From assembly GCA_902470095.1 (NCBI GenBank), contig CABRFG010000001.1:1-64000 (forward strand): a stretch of DNA of 64,000 nt, written 5' to 3'. The number at the start of each line of letters is the position of its first letter. Within the stretch, counting starts at the first letter, position 1. Of the stretch, positions 34,445 to 43,117 are shown in pieces. The notes below the pieces were generated by a model that saw nothing but the letters and a program-made list of their open reading frames with translations, searched no databases and was not told the DNA's origin. The DNA comes from an uncultured Collinsella sp. GTDB taxonomy: Bacteria > Actinomycetota > Coriobacteriia > Coriobacteriales > Coriobacteriaceae. A program made the translations under genes and the position numbers.

Positions 34445-35506
34445 TCAGAATTCAACTTCAAATACAAACGACTGCCGAAGTTCTCGCTTAGCTTGGCTTG
34501 TCAGGCTCGAATTCGCCCTTATGTTCAGCTTGCTGCATGCCTCATCGATAGCCATAGCAAGCGATACGGACATGGTCATGGTCGTTTCACTTTTCAATTC
34601 GACCCGATAGCTCTTTGCCTTGTTTTTATCCTCTCCACCACATCTCGTCTCAATTAACAAGAGAATATCTGAGTCATGGGCATACCAATGGAGCTCAGGG
34701 CGCTGTGGAACCATGTCACCCTCGAATTCCTGTGTAAACAGAATTTTCTTCTCATTTCTCGTTGAATCGCTCAAGGAACCGTCGATTCGAACCGAGCCCT
34801 TCTTTCCCGCCTTAGCATTTCCCTTAACCTGGTGGCCTCGCCGAGTTTCCTCGTACTCCGTCACCTCCAGCTTGCAGCGCTTCGCGCCAAGCATGAACGC
34901 AATCCGCCTCAACTCGGCCATCTTGTCTTGTTGCATGGTTGCGAAATAAGAGTCAAGGTCAACAAAGCGAGACCGATCAAAAGCATCTATGTAATATGTG
35001 GAATAAAGAGATGGTTTAGGATAGAAAGACAATTCGCTATCCCCGATTGCCTCGCGGTAAAGATTGAAAATCTGCGTACCCTTAACGGTATCCAGCCAAC
35101 CAATAGCATCCCTACAGGCGTCGATACCCCGACGCTCATTTCCGTCAACAATTCGAATCATATTCGGCAAATAAAATGAAGGACTCTGATAGGTCTCCTT
35201 GGTTACCGGCCTGTATCTATTAAGCTGCTGCTGGTATGCCCAATCGTTGACGGCGTCACCGATATCCGCAGCAGCGCCTGCCGCACCATCGGCCACATCA
35301 GCAATAGCTGCCAAGGCGTCATCGACCATCGGAGTTGCAGCACGCATTGCACCATCGGCAACTTTCTGTACGGTTGCAACCGCGCCCGCCATCGCGCTTC
35401 CGGCGCCATCAACCAACCCGGCAGCGGCCTTACGGATATCGAAACTCTGCTTATGTCGCGGCAGCTCCTCCCTTTCGACAACAGCTAGATCGTCTTTATC
35501 CTCCAT
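34445..35506 (-). CDS. Protein of unknown function with Ala/Gly/Val-rich N-terminal region
   Basis: 353 residues; I recognise no family. After a charged start (MEDKDDLAVVEREELPRHKQ) residues about 25-85 are made of Ala, Gly, Val and Asp with small residues regularly spaced (AGLVDGAGSAMAGAVATVQK, ADVADGAAGAAADIGDAV), like glycine-zipper or amphipathic membrane-active helices. The remaining 265 residues are a mixed globular domain (FYLPNMIRIVDGNERRGIDA; LLLIETRCGGEDKNK). The ribosome site AGGAGG overlaps the stop of the upstream DUF4230-like gene, so the pair is translationally coupled. Confidence 0.8.
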   Translation of the reverse strand: MEDKDDLAVVEREELPRHKQSFDIRKAAAGLVDGAGSAMAGAVATVQKVADGAMRAATPMVDDALAAIADVADGAAGAAADIGDAVNDWAYQQQLNRYRPVTKETYQSPSFYLPNMIRIVDGNERRGIDACRDAIGWLDTVKGTQIFNLYREAIGDSELSFYPKPSLYSTYYIDAFDRSRFVDLDSYFATMQQDKMAELRRIAFMLGAKRCKLEVTEYEETRRGHQVKGNAKAGKKGSVRIDGSLSDSTRNEKKILFTQEFEGDMVPQRPELHWYAHDSDILLLIETRCGGEDKNKAKSYRVELKSETTMTMSVSLAMAIDEACSKLNIRANSSLTSQAKRELRQSFVFEVEF

Positions 35507-35515
35507 AGTGACCTC

Positions 35516-36187
35516 CTATTTCCGATAGTCGAAATCAACCGTATATTCATCGCCAAATGCCGAGTTGAACATCGCGCGGATATTTGCTTCGGCGTTCACC
35601 CGAGCCTCTTCGAGCAGGTCGCCATCCTTGATGGCCTCGCTTTCACTCCGCTCCTTGCACTGCGCTTCAAACGCCGTGACGTCTTTGACCTCAATGGGAT
35701 TGAGGATGTTGTTGCGCTCCTCGAGAGCCCCCGATTTCTTCATATCCGGCGTGTTTGAGATTACATAAGGCTCATCCATCGTAATGGTCAGCTTCTTCTT
35801 GTTTGTATGTATCTCTGCCGTCTCGAGATTCACGCCCGCCTTAATGGTTCCAACATAGCGATACCAAAAACTGTTTTCTGTAAACGGGATATCAAACCAA
35901 TCGAAAAACCTCTTGGTATCTGTCACCTTATCGATAATCGTATAGTTCTGCGATGCAGAAACCATCTCATTCTGGGAAGCGATACGTTCAAACACGACCG
36001 ACGGGGAGAGCGTATTGGGGGTCGTTTCTTTTGCACCCGCAGCTTTGCCGTTATTAAAGATGCTAATAAAAAGTACAGCTACAATCAGCCCGCCAAGCGC
36101 TAAGCCCGCGATGAATACCTTGGGTTTCGTCAGAATTCTCCCGAGTTTCGCTTTCAGCGTCCCCACGCCTTCCTCTATCTCATCCAT
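35516..36187 (-). CDS. DUF4230-like membrane-anchored protein
   Basis: 223 residues. A cytoplasmic start (MDEIEEGVGTLKAKLGRI), one membrane helix at about 25-45 (VFIAGLALGGLIVAVLFISI), then an extracytoplasmic domain. Features such as VSASQNYTIIDKV, GTIKAGVNLE, KLTITMDEPYVIS and RAMFNSAFGDEY resemble DUF4230 proteins, whose function is not known. Operon with the following 353-residue protein. AT-richer than the surrounding chromosome. Confidence 0.78.
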   Translation of the reverse strand: MDEIEEGVGTLKAKLGRILTKPKVFIAGLALGGLIVAVLFISIFNNGKAAGAKETTPNTLSPSVVFERIASQNEMVSASQNYTIIDKVTDTKRFFDWFDIPFTENSFWYRYVGTIKAGVNLETAEIHTNKKKLTITMDEPYVISNTPDMKKSGALEERNNILNPIEVKDVTAFEAQCKERSESEAIKDGDLLEEARVNAEANIRAMFNSAFGDEYTVDFDYRK

Positions 36188-36401
36188 CCCCTATTCCTTT
36201 CAAAATCCCTGTTATTTAAGAAACTGCCGTGGGTTATACCTCATGCCTTAATTGTCGTTTTCGGCATGTCTTTAGACGAGGGCAGTTGTTTGCAATCCGA
36301 AATAATACACATTCGTTCGCAGCACTTGTTGTTCAATAATTGGCATAAAACGGGCAGGTCAACCATTCATTGCCGATTAACCCGCCCCTACCGTGCAGAA
36401 C

Positions 36402-37217
36402 TTATTTATTTACATCGTAGCTGGAAACAGATGCGACAACGCGCGCAGCGTCAACATCGGACATTGCCTCGAACTTGACTTTCTCACCCGGCGCCCACGA
36501 AGAGGTGTCCGCATAGGTCTCCTCCGCTTTGATGTCATCTGCATCATAGAGAGCAAGTGTCAGGCTGACGTTAGAGAACGATATACCAGAAGTGTTCTCA
36601 ACTACCGCCGTATACGTATACAGACCGTAACCGTCATCCGATTTTTCGAAATTTGCTCCCTGAATCAAACTGTTGATGGCATCCTCATAGCGGGTCTTCT
36701 CTGCTACGGACTTTCCATTCTTAATTAAGTCGTTGAAATCATCCTTATATTTTTCCCCTACTTCCAGCCCGTAATTATCAACAAGCTTCTTGAGTTGCGC
36801 AGACCGCTTATCGTAGACTTTATTCCACTCTTCGTAATAATCCGCAGACGATTGCGAGTAGTCCTCGGTCACCTTAAGCTGGTCATCAAGCAGATTCAGA
36901 TACGTGATTACGTCCTGTTGCATCTTGGAATCCTTAAACCTAGCGTTCTTGAGTTCCTTGTCGTTCTTGATTTCGGCCTCAATAGCTTCCTGGATATTCT
37001 CGGTTGAATGAGGATCATCATCGTTTGCATTAGATTCAATGACGTCGGACCTTCTCTCAAACCCGGCGGCGATAACATTCATCGCCTTATCGTCGACATA
37101 TTTCGACTTTGCAGCGTTTGCATCATTCTGTGAACAGGCCGAAATGAACCCCAGAGAACAGATGAGCAGAACAAGCAAACCCATCATGGGCATCTTTTTA
37201 GTAATATTTCGTTTCAT
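36402..37217 (-). CDS. Lipoprotein with C-terminal FxLYD-like domain
   Basis: 271 residues. The signal peptide ends in a lipobox (LGFISAC, Cys near 28), so the mature protein is probably lipid-anchored outside. The middle (about 50-195) is helical and charged. The last 75 residues (YTAVVENTSGISFSNVSLTL, ALYDADD, WAPGEKVKFEA) match an FxLYD-type beta-sandwich. Function unknown. It lies 214 bp upstream of the DUF4230-like gene in the same direction; the gap has no clear hairpin, so they could share transcription. AT-rich block. Confidence 0.85.
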   Translation of the reverse strand: MKRNITKKMPMMGLLVLLICSLGFISACSQNDANAAKSKYVDDKAMNVIAAGFERRSDVIESNANDDDPHSTENIQEAIEAEIKNDKELKNARFKDSKMQQDVITYLNLLDDQLKVTEDYSQSSADYYEEWNKVYDKRSAQLKKLVDNYGLEVGEKYKDDFNDLIKNGKSVAEKTRYEDAINSLIQGANFEKSDDGYGLYTYTAVVENTSGISFSNVSLTLALYDADDIKAEETYADTSSWAPGEKVKFEAMSDVDAARVVASVSSYDVNK

Positions 37218-37378
37218 GACTATTTCCCTTCGATTGACGTTGCAACTTATAGCCCCTCGTCAAATAGCAGACGAATTGGCGACGCGGTGGCACTATTTGA
37301 TTCAAGGGCGTGAACTGGATAAACATCGAGGGAAGGAGTGGGCCCTGTGCAATAAACTCCCCTCGTCAAAATGTCTAG

Positions 37379-38014
37379 CTAAAGAGGACGGGCAGACGGC
37401 GAACGGTCATATCCGTTCGCGTCCGCCCGTCTCCAACGATCAAACGTCGATGCGCTAACGTTCAAAAGCATTGCGGCCTCTTGCCTCGTAACCTCACCTC
37501 CTTCGAATGATTTGATGACATCGCGGTAGCTATCCGGACGTTCGAGCGTCGGTCTCCCAAATCTCACACCCCGCAGACGCGCCGACGCGATACCCTCCGC
37601 CTGGCGCTGTTTTATGTTTTCACGCTCCACCTGAGCCACGTAGCTCAAAACCTGAAGCACTAGGTCGGCAATAAAAGTCCCCGTAATTCCATTGGGTTGT
37701 TCGCGTGTATCAAGCAATGGCATATCGAGCACCACGATGGCAACGCGTTTGTCCGTCGTTAGGCGACGCCATTCATCGAGAACTTCACGGTAGTCGCGAC
37801 CCAATCGGTCGATACTCTTAATCACAAGAACGTCCCCTTCGCGCAGACGACGAAGAAGACGCTGGTACTGAGGACGTCTGAAGTCCTTTCCACTCGCTTT
37901 GTCAGCATAGATCAAATTCGTTTGGACCGGAAACCGCTCCAGCGCATCCAGTTGGCGATCCAGGTTCTGATCTGCTGACGAAACTCGAGCATACCCATAG
38001 ATTCTGTTTTTCAT
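37379..38014 (-). CDS. Serine recombinase, resolvase/invertase type
   Basis: 211 residues from ATG 38014 (AGGGG upstream). Catalytic domain: YGYARVSSADQNLDRQLDAL with the nucleophile Ser near residue 9-10, LVIKSIDRLGRDYREVLDEW, and the E-helix (VLSYVAQVERENIKQRQAEG). The C-terminal HTH is GEVTRQEAAMLLNVSASTF. The size fits Tn3-type resolvases and Hin/Pin invertases rather than large integrases. It would cut and rejoin DNA at a site of about 26-30 bp; a dyad lies just upstream (38093-38109). It may have mobilised the adjacent AT-rich block. Confidence 0.93.
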   Translation of the reverse strand: MKNRIYGYARVSSADQNLDRQLDALERFPVQTNLIYADKASGKDFRRPQYQRLLRRLREGDVLVIKSIDRLGRDYREVLDEWRRLTTDKRVAIVVLDMPLLDTREQPNGITGTFIADLVLQVLSYVAQVERENIKQRQAEGIASARLRGVRFGRPTLERPDSYRDVIKSFEGGEVTRQEAAMLLNVSASTFDRWRRADANGYDRSPSARPL

Positions 38015-38092
38015 GATTGCCCCTATCAGCCGCACGATGGCAGCTTCAGCTCATCTGAGAGCCCACTCACAATAGGGCGTGCAAATTTCGCG

Positions 38093-38109
38093 AATGGGTC
38101 GAACCCATT
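38093..38109. promoter_or_regulatory. Dyad upstream of the recombinase, possible crossover or operator site
   Basis: AATGGGT-CGA-ACCCATT, 7-bp arms, with a weaker outer symmetry (TCGCG / TCGAG). It is 79 bp upstream of the recombinase ATG. Confidence 0.4.
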
Positions 38110-38178
38110 TTCGAGCTCCAACGTAAGCTATTCAAGCACCGCTTCGATAACGCACGACGCCAGCCTTATGCTTTGAAA

Positions 38179-38229
38179 TGAAATTAATCGTTTTTAATTG
38201 AGATTAACTAGAATAAAATGAAATTAACC
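38179..38229 (+). repeat. Three direct repeats with exact 20-bp period before ATPase 1
   Basis: TGAAATTAATC, TGAGATTAACT and TGAAATTAACC begin at 38179, 38199 and 38219. A TAGAAT box (38209-38214) lies between the second and third. The last repeat is 22 bp before the GTG start. Two helical turns per repeat suggest a multimeric protein bound on one face. Confidence 0.75.
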
Positions 38230-38251
38230 CGAGACGCTAAAGGAGGGCATT

Positions 38252-39352
38252 GTGGAATACCTCGAAAACCCGTTTACCCCTAGTTTTGGCGAAGTTCCTG
38301 CCCATCTCGCTGGCAGACAACAGATTATTCGGGATCTGGACCGTGCCTTCTTGAGCCAGCGCAGGCGCCCAGAATTGACCTCGATCTTCTCAGGCGCGCG
38401 TGGAACCGGTAAAACCGCTCTCATGTCGTCGCTCGCGACAAGGGCGGAATCCCACGGCTGGATTGCCGTAAAGACAACCGCGCTCCCGGGAATGCTTGAG
38501 GAAATCGAGCTCGGGGCGAAACGTACTGCCGGCCATCTTATCGACCTGTCCAACCACTTCGAAGTCACCGGTCTCGGAATTGCACCGCTCGGCAGCATCG
38601 AGGTCAGTCGCGTTCACGATGCCTCAACCTGGCGTTATCGCATGAGCGACATCATCGACCAGCTCAACGAGGCGGGCACCGGTCTGCTCGTCACGGTTGA
38701 CGAGGTGGACCCGACACTCGACGAGATGATTCAGCTTGCAGCGACGTATCAGCACTTTGTGACCGATGGGAAACGCGTCGCCCTGCTCATGGCGGGACTT
38801 CCCAACAACGTCTCGACGTTGCTGAACCACAAGACGGTCTCGTTCCTTCGCCGCGCCCAACAATATCATCTGGGTCGCATTGCCGACTATGACGTGCGCG
38901 AGGCCTTGATTCGCACAATCCAGGAAAACGATCGCCTGGCAGATGCTGGGGGAATCGATAGAGCCGTTCGCTCGATCTCTGGTTTTCCCTTCCTATTGCA
39001 ACTCGTAGGCTACCGTGCCTGGGATCTCACAAGCGATTCGAAGGAAATCTCGTCACGCGACTTTGACCTGGGAATCAAAATCGCGCGCGACGAGATGGAC
39101 GACCGAATCCTCGCGGCAACCTATCGGGAGCTCACTGCAGAGGACAAGCGATTCCTCATCGCCATGCTCGATGACGAGGAAGAGTCCACCACCGCTGACC
39201 TTGTCGAGCGCCTTAAGCGTTCGCCGCAGCAGGTCTCCCGCTACCGACGCCGCATGATAGATGCCGGCATCATCGGGGAACGAGGACGAGGGCTCGTCGC
39301 ATTTGAATTGCCATTCTTCCGCGACTACCTCGCGGCTCAATGCGTGAAATAG
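38252..39352 (+). CDS. AAA-type ATPase with C-terminal winged helix (ATPase 1)
   Basis: 366 residues from GTG 38252, with AAAGGAGG upstream. P-loop GARGTGKTAL near residue 49, Walker B LLVTVDEVDP near 150, and an arginine-bearing sensor-like VSFLRRAQQYHLG. The C-terminal 70 residues look like a winged helix (TTADLVERLKRSPQQVSRYR). This layout is like Orc1/Cdc6-related and 'archaeal ATPase' proteins found next to defence or mobile genes. Related to ATPase 2 at 41899-43017, sharing PSVTFLRRAQQ-type and LVGYY/LVGYRAW segments. Role unknown; its own upstream repeats suggest autoregulation. Confidence 0.85.
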   Translation: MEYLENPFTPSFGEVPAHLAGRQQIIRDLDRAFLSQRRRPELTSIFSGARGTGKTALMSSLATRAESHGWIAVKTTALPGMLEEIELGAKRTAGHLIDLSNHFEVTGLGIAPLGSIEVSRVHDASTWRYRMSDIIDQLNEAGTGLLVTVDEVDPTLDEMIQLAATYQHFVTDGKRVALLMAGLPNNVSTLLNHKTVSFLRRAQQYHLGRIADYDVREALIRTIQENDRLADAGGIDRAVRSISGFPFLLQLVGYRAWDLTSDSKEISSRDFDLGIKIARDEMDDRILAATYRELTAEDKRFLIAMLDDEEESTTADLVERLKRSPQQVSRYRRRMIDAGIIGERGRGLVAFELPFFRDYLAAQCVK

Positions 39353-39356
39353 GCAT

Positions 39357-39391
39357 CAATGAGGCAAAGGGGCTGTCCCTTTGCCTCATTG
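39357..39391. repeat. Dispersed hairpin repeat R3
   Basis: CAATGAGGCAAAGGG and its exact complement, 5-nt loop. It sits between the convergent ATPase 1 and uvrA-like stops, 2 nt from the latter, and can act as a terminator for both. Confidence 0.88.
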
Positions 39392-39392
39392 T

Positions 39393-41888
39393 CTATAGGT
39401 AGCGGCCGGTAATGCTTGCGGAGCAGGCCGCGATGTCGCCCGGCGTACCGGAGCAGACGATTTGCCCGCCCGCATCGCCACCGCCCGGGCCCATGTCGAC
39501 CACGTAATCGGCATTGCGGATAAGGTCGAGATCGTGTTCGATCACGATGACTGTGGCGCCCTTGGCAACGAGACCGTCAAACACGTTCAATAGCACCTGA
39601 ACATCGAGCGGATGCAGGCCGATCGTGGGCTCGTCGAATACGAATACGGCATCGTCCTGCACGCGGCCCATCTCGCTCGCAAGCTTAAGACGCTGTGCCT
39701 CGCCGCCCGAGAGCGCCGGCGTGGGCTCGCCAAGTGTGAGATAGCCCAGGCCCAGGTCATGCAAGGTCTGCAAGCGCGTCTGAACCTTCTTGAGTCCCAG
39801 TGTGGCGTCGAGGGCCTCGTCCACACTCATGTCCATGAGCTGCGGCAACGTAAGCAGACTCCCGTCCTTGCCCTCACGATGGATATGCGAAGCCGCGTCC
39901 GCATAACGCGAACCGCGACATGCCGGGCAGACGATCTCGACGTCGGGCAAAAACTGCACGTCGAGCGATATCGAGCCCGTGCCGTCGCACGTAGGGCAGC
40001 GCAAGGCGCCGGTGTTGTAGCTAAAGGCGCCCGCCTTGTAGCCAGCTGCCTTAGCCTCGGGCGTACGGGCAAAGGCGCGGCGCAGCTCGTCATGGATGTC
40101 GGCATAAGTTGCCACCGTCGAGCGAACAGTGGCGCCAATGGGCGTAGCGTCAATCAGGTTGGCGCGGGCAATGCCCTCGGCATCGACCCAACGCACGTGC
40201 CCCGGCAGACGCTCGCCAGCTGCCTGCGCCTTAAGCGCCGGGATGAGCGTCTCGAGCACCAACGTCGTCTTACCCGAACCCGAAACACCCGTCACCGCGA
40301 CCAAGCGGCCGCGCGGGATATCGACTTCGAGCGGTTTGACGGTATGGATGGTATCGGTCGCCATGCGGATGTGGCCCTGGTCGAACATTTCGTCGTCAGC
40401 CACCTGTGAACGCAAGCGCTTGGGCTCGGCACGCAAAAACGAAGCGATGCGGCTGTCCCGCGCTTGCTCGACCTCGTCTACCGTGCCTGCAGCGATCACG
40501 TTACCGCCGCCTGCTCCGGCAACGGGGCCCATCTCGACCAGATAGTCGGCTTCCGCCAGTACGCGCGTATCGTGGTCGACAACAACCACGGTGTTGCCGT
40601 CATCCACCAAATCGCGCATCACGCCCACCAAGCCGTCGACATTGGCGGGATGCAAGCCGATCGAAGGCTCGTCCAGCACATAAAGCACGCCCGTCGACCG
40701 GTTGCGCACCACGCGGGCGAGCTGCACACGCTGGCGCTCACCCGTGGAAAGCGTGGCACCGGCGCGGTCGAGTGAAAGGTAATCGAGACCCAGGTCGACC
40801 AGACGGCGAGCCGCGCCCAAAAACGAATCGCAGATATCCGTCGACATGGGCTGCATCTCGGGCGGCAAGGATGCGGGCACCCCGCGCACCCACTCAATCG
40901 CCTCGCCCAGCGTCATGGCCGCCGCCTGTGTCAGATTGATACCGCGCACTTGGGGCTGGCGCGCAGCCTCGGAGAGACGCGTGCCGCCGCAATCACGGCA
41001 TGTTCCCTCGCGCAAAAAGCGCGCAACGCGTTTTAAGCCCTTATCGTCCTTGACCTTGGCGAGCGCATTCTCGACGGTATAGACGGCGTTGTAATAGGTG
41101 AAGTCGAGCGGCGTGGCGCCCTCACCGTTTTTGGGAACGTAGAGAATGTGCTTCTTAACCGCTGGACCATGAAACACGATGTCGCGCTCTTGAGGCGTGA
41201 GCTGGTTAAACGGCACGTCGGTACGCACGCCCATCTCGCCTGCCACCTGCTTCATCAGATCCCACATGAGCGTGCCCCAGGGAAGGACTGCGCCCTCGTT
41301 GATGGTCTTTGACTCGTCGGGCACCAGGCTCGCCTCGTCCACCTCGCGCATAACGCCGGTGCCGCCACAGGTGGGGCATGCGCCGCCGCTATTGAAAGCC
41401 AAATCCTCGGCACTCGGCGCGTAGAACTCGCGGCCGCATGTCGGACACGTGAGCGACAGGCCCGCAGCTACGTTAAGGCTCGGTTCCACACGCGCCCCGC
41501 AATGCGGGCACACGTGATGGGCGCAACGGCTAAAGAGCAGACGCAGGCTGTTGTTGAGCTCGGTCATGGTACCAAAGGTCGAGCGCACGCCCGGCACGCT
41601 CGGACGCTGGTGCAGCGCGAGCGCCGCCGGCACGTGCAAGACCTCATCCACCTGGGCATGTTCGGCCTGCGTCAGACGACGGCGGGTATAGGTGCTGAGC
41701 GCCTCCAGATAGCGGCGCGAGCCCTCGGCATAAAGAACCCCCAGCGCCAGCGAGCTCTTGCCCGAACCCGACACGCCGGCAATACCCACGAGCTTTCCCA
41801 GCGGAATATCGATATCGATGTCCTTGAGGTTGTGTACACGCGCTCCACGCACTTCGATAGCCTGCGGGCTCATCTTCTGTTCTGTCAC
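39393..41888 (-). CDS. UvrA-like ABC ATPase lacking the UvrB-binding domain (UvrA2 class)
   Basis: 831 residues from GTG 41888 (ATG 41873 also possible). Two ABC modules: GVSGSGKSSLAL with STGERQRVQLARV and VLDEPSIGLHP; GVSGSGKTTLVLE with LSGGEAQRLKLAS and FDEPTIGLHP. Zinc-finger cysteine pairs are present (CPHCG, CPTCGREF, CPTCGGTG; CPTCDGTG, CPACRGSR). After the first zinc finger the sequence passes directly to GGACPTCGG, so the roughly 110-residue UvrB-binding domain of UvrA1 is missing. UvrA2 proteins are linked to drug or DNA-adduct tolerance. Starts 10 bp after ATPase 2, so co-transcribed with it. Confidence 0.9.
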   Translation of the reverse strand: MTEQKMSPQAIEVRGARVHNLKDIDIDIPLGKLVGIAGVSGSGKSSLALGVLYAEGSRRYLEALSTYTRRRLTQAEHAQVDEVLHVPAALALHQRPSVPGVRSTFGTMTELNNSLRLLFSRCAHHVCPHCGARVEPSLNVAAGLSLTCPTCGREFYAPSAEDLAFNSGGACPTCGGTGVMREVDEASLVPDESKTINEGAVLPWGTLMWDLMKQVAGEMGVRTDVPFNQLTPQERDIVFHGPAVKKHILYVPKNGEGATPLDFTYYNAVYTVENALAKVKDDKGLKRVARFLREGTCRDCGGTRLSEAARQPQVRGINLTQAAAMTLGEAIEWVRGVPASLPPEMQPMSTDICDSFLGAARRLVDLGLDYLSLDRAGATLSTGERQRVQLARVVRNRSTGVLYVLDEPSIGLHPANVDGLVGVMRDLVDDGNTVVVVDHDTRVLAEADYLVEMGPVAGAGGGNVIAAGTVDEVEQARDSRIASFLRAEPKRLRSQVADDEMFDQGHIRMATDTIHTVKPLEVDIPRGRLVAVTGVSGSGKTTLVLETLIPALKAQAAGERLPGHVRWVDAEGIARANLIDATPIGATVRSTVATYADIHDELRRAFARTPEAKAAGYKAGAFSYNTGALRCPTCDGTGSISLDVQFLPDVEIVCPACRGSRYADAASHIHREGKDGSLLTLPQLMDMSVDEALDATLGLKKVQTRLQTLHDLGLGYLTLGEPTPALSGGEAQRLKLASEMGRVQDDAVFVFDEPTIGLHPLDVQVLLNVFDGLVAKGATVIVIEHDLDLIRNADYVVDMGPGGGDAGGQIVCSGTPGDIAACSASITGRYL

Positions 41889-41898
41889 CTTTATCACC

Positions 41899-43017
41899 CT
41901 ACTCGTGCCATAAAATGCGATCGCTAATGTACGCGCCCAGCATGGGCACGGTAAACCGGACGAGGCCGTATCCGGCAGCCTCGATGACACGCTCGCGAAT
42001 CAGGCTTGCACGATATTTACTCGCCCAGCTCTGAGTGCGATCGCAGCGCTCAATGATATCCGCCATGCGCGTCGGCTTGCCCTCGTCAGCAGCCATGGCC
42101 TCGATAAAGAGGCGCTGTGGACTGCGCAGCCCGTAATACAGAGGCGCATCGACCGCTTCGTAGAACTCGGAGACGGCATCGGCGTAGCCAGCCTCGACAT
42201 CGCACACTTCAATGACCTGAGAGCCATGCCGGACAGCAGCCCGCCACATGTAATATCCCACCAGCTGAACCATATAGGGATGCCCCATGCTCTTGCGTGC
42301 CGCAAGGTCCGCCGTCTCCGCGTCAACGCAAAGGCTAGAGTCTTTAACCGTCTGGATATATGAATCGCGCACCTTGGGCAAAGATATCGCCCCCAGCGTA
42401 CGCTGCTGGGCACGCCGCAAAAACGTCACGCTCGGCTCTTCGAGCAGATTGTCAACCATACTGGGTAAGCCGGCGAACACCAGCGCAAGACCGCGCTGGT
42501 CGCTATCGGACAAGCCCGTGGCATCCTGATCTCCGAGCACCTGCTGATAGAGAACGGCAAGAGCCGCCAGCTCCTCGATAGACGCAGATTGAGCCTCGTC
42601 AATCGCAAACAGTATGCCCTTGCCTGGACCGAGCTTCTTGAGGCGCTCGTTGACCAGCCCTCGCAACGTCTCACCCTTTGTTCGCGCCGCCTCGACCGAC
42701 ATCCGGCCAAATGACGGCCCGAACTCCATTGACGTCACAACGGATTTATTCGAGCGAAGCGCGTCGGCCAGGCGGTCGCATAGGCCAAGCGAGGCGGAAT
42801 CGGAGACAACCGCCCATCCACGCTCATTGGCTAGACGTTGCAGCTCCCGCAGGAGAACCGTCTTGCCGCAGCCGCGGTTTCCCGTAATGAGCATGAGCCT
42901 GCCCGGCGCTCCAGCGCCGTTATCGAGCCCTTCCTCGAAATCTTCGATGACCGACTCGCGACCAATGAGCATCGGAGGCCGCTTGCCTGCCGTCGGCTTA
43001 AAGGGATTTGGATTCAT
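41899..43017 (-). CDS. AAA-type ATPase (ATPase 2), operon with the UvrA2 gene
   Basis: 372 residues. P-loop GNRGCGKTVLL near 48, Walker B ILFAIDEAQS near 140, sensor region SVTFLRRAQQRTLGAISLP, then a C-terminal winged-helix-like part (MADIIERCDRTQSWASKYR, LIRERVIEAAGYGLVRFTVP). The same fold as ATPase 1 across the UvrA2 gene, though diverged. GGAGG precedes the ATG. Just upstream are three contiguous TGGTATAACT-type repeats that overlap a probable promoter. The pairing with UvrA2 suggests a link to DNA damage, drug stress or mobile DNA control; this is inference. Confidence 0.85.
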   Translation of the reverse strand: MNPNPFKPTAGKRPPMLIGRESVIEDFEEGLDNGAGAPGRLMLITGNRGCGKTVLLRELQRLANERGWAVVSDSASLGLCDRLADALRSNKSVVTSMEFGPSFGRMSVEAARTKGETLRGLVNERLKKLGPGKGILFAIDEAQSASIEELAALAVLYQQVLGDQDATGLSDSDQRGLALVFAGLPSMVDNLLEEPSVTFLRRAQQRTLGAISLPKVRDSYIQTVKDSSLCVDAETADLAARKSMGHPYMVQLVGYYMWRAAVRHGSQVIEVCDVEAGYADAVSEFYEAVDAPLYYGLRSPQRLFIEAMAADEGKPTRMADIIERCDRTQSWASKYRASLIRERVIEAAGYGLVRFTVPMLGAYISDRILWHE

Positions 43018-43050
43018 GTCGGCCTCCTCGGATTGGCAAACCCCGGTAAT

Positions 43051-43080
43051 AGTTATACCAACTTATACCGAGTTATACCA
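43051..43080 (-). repeat. Three contiguous 10-bp repeats before ATPase 2
   Basis: Plus-strand AGTTATACCA, ACTTATACCG, AGTTATACCA; on the coding strand each reads TGGTATAAC(T)-like and contains a TATAAC/TATAAG box. Contiguous, one helical turn each, about 34-63 bp upstream of the start. Confidence 0.78.
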
Positions 43081-43084
43081 ATAG

Positions 43085-43117
43085 CATGTAACAAAGGAAC
43101 TGCCCCTTTGTCACATG
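43085..43117. repeat. Dispersed hairpin repeat R4
   Basis: CATGTAACAAAGG pairs with CCTTTGTCACATG with one A/C mismatch. Overlaps the last codons and stop of the TetM-like gene (stop at 43111-43113). Confidence 0.8.

Noticed and set aside
36188..36401. Possible coding sequence between the lipoprotein and DUF4230-like genes
   Set aside because: Frames are short, lack ribosome sites and have no recognisable protein.
38041..38178. Possible additional short gene between the recombinase and ATPase 1
   Set aside because: No open frame with a ribosome site; only a dyad and AT-rich promoter sequence.
43051..43080. Contiguous 10-bp repeats read as plasmid iterons or an origin
   Set aside because: Only three units, no Rep gene or DnaA boxes, and they overlap a promoter for ATPase 2; a regulatory role is simpler.
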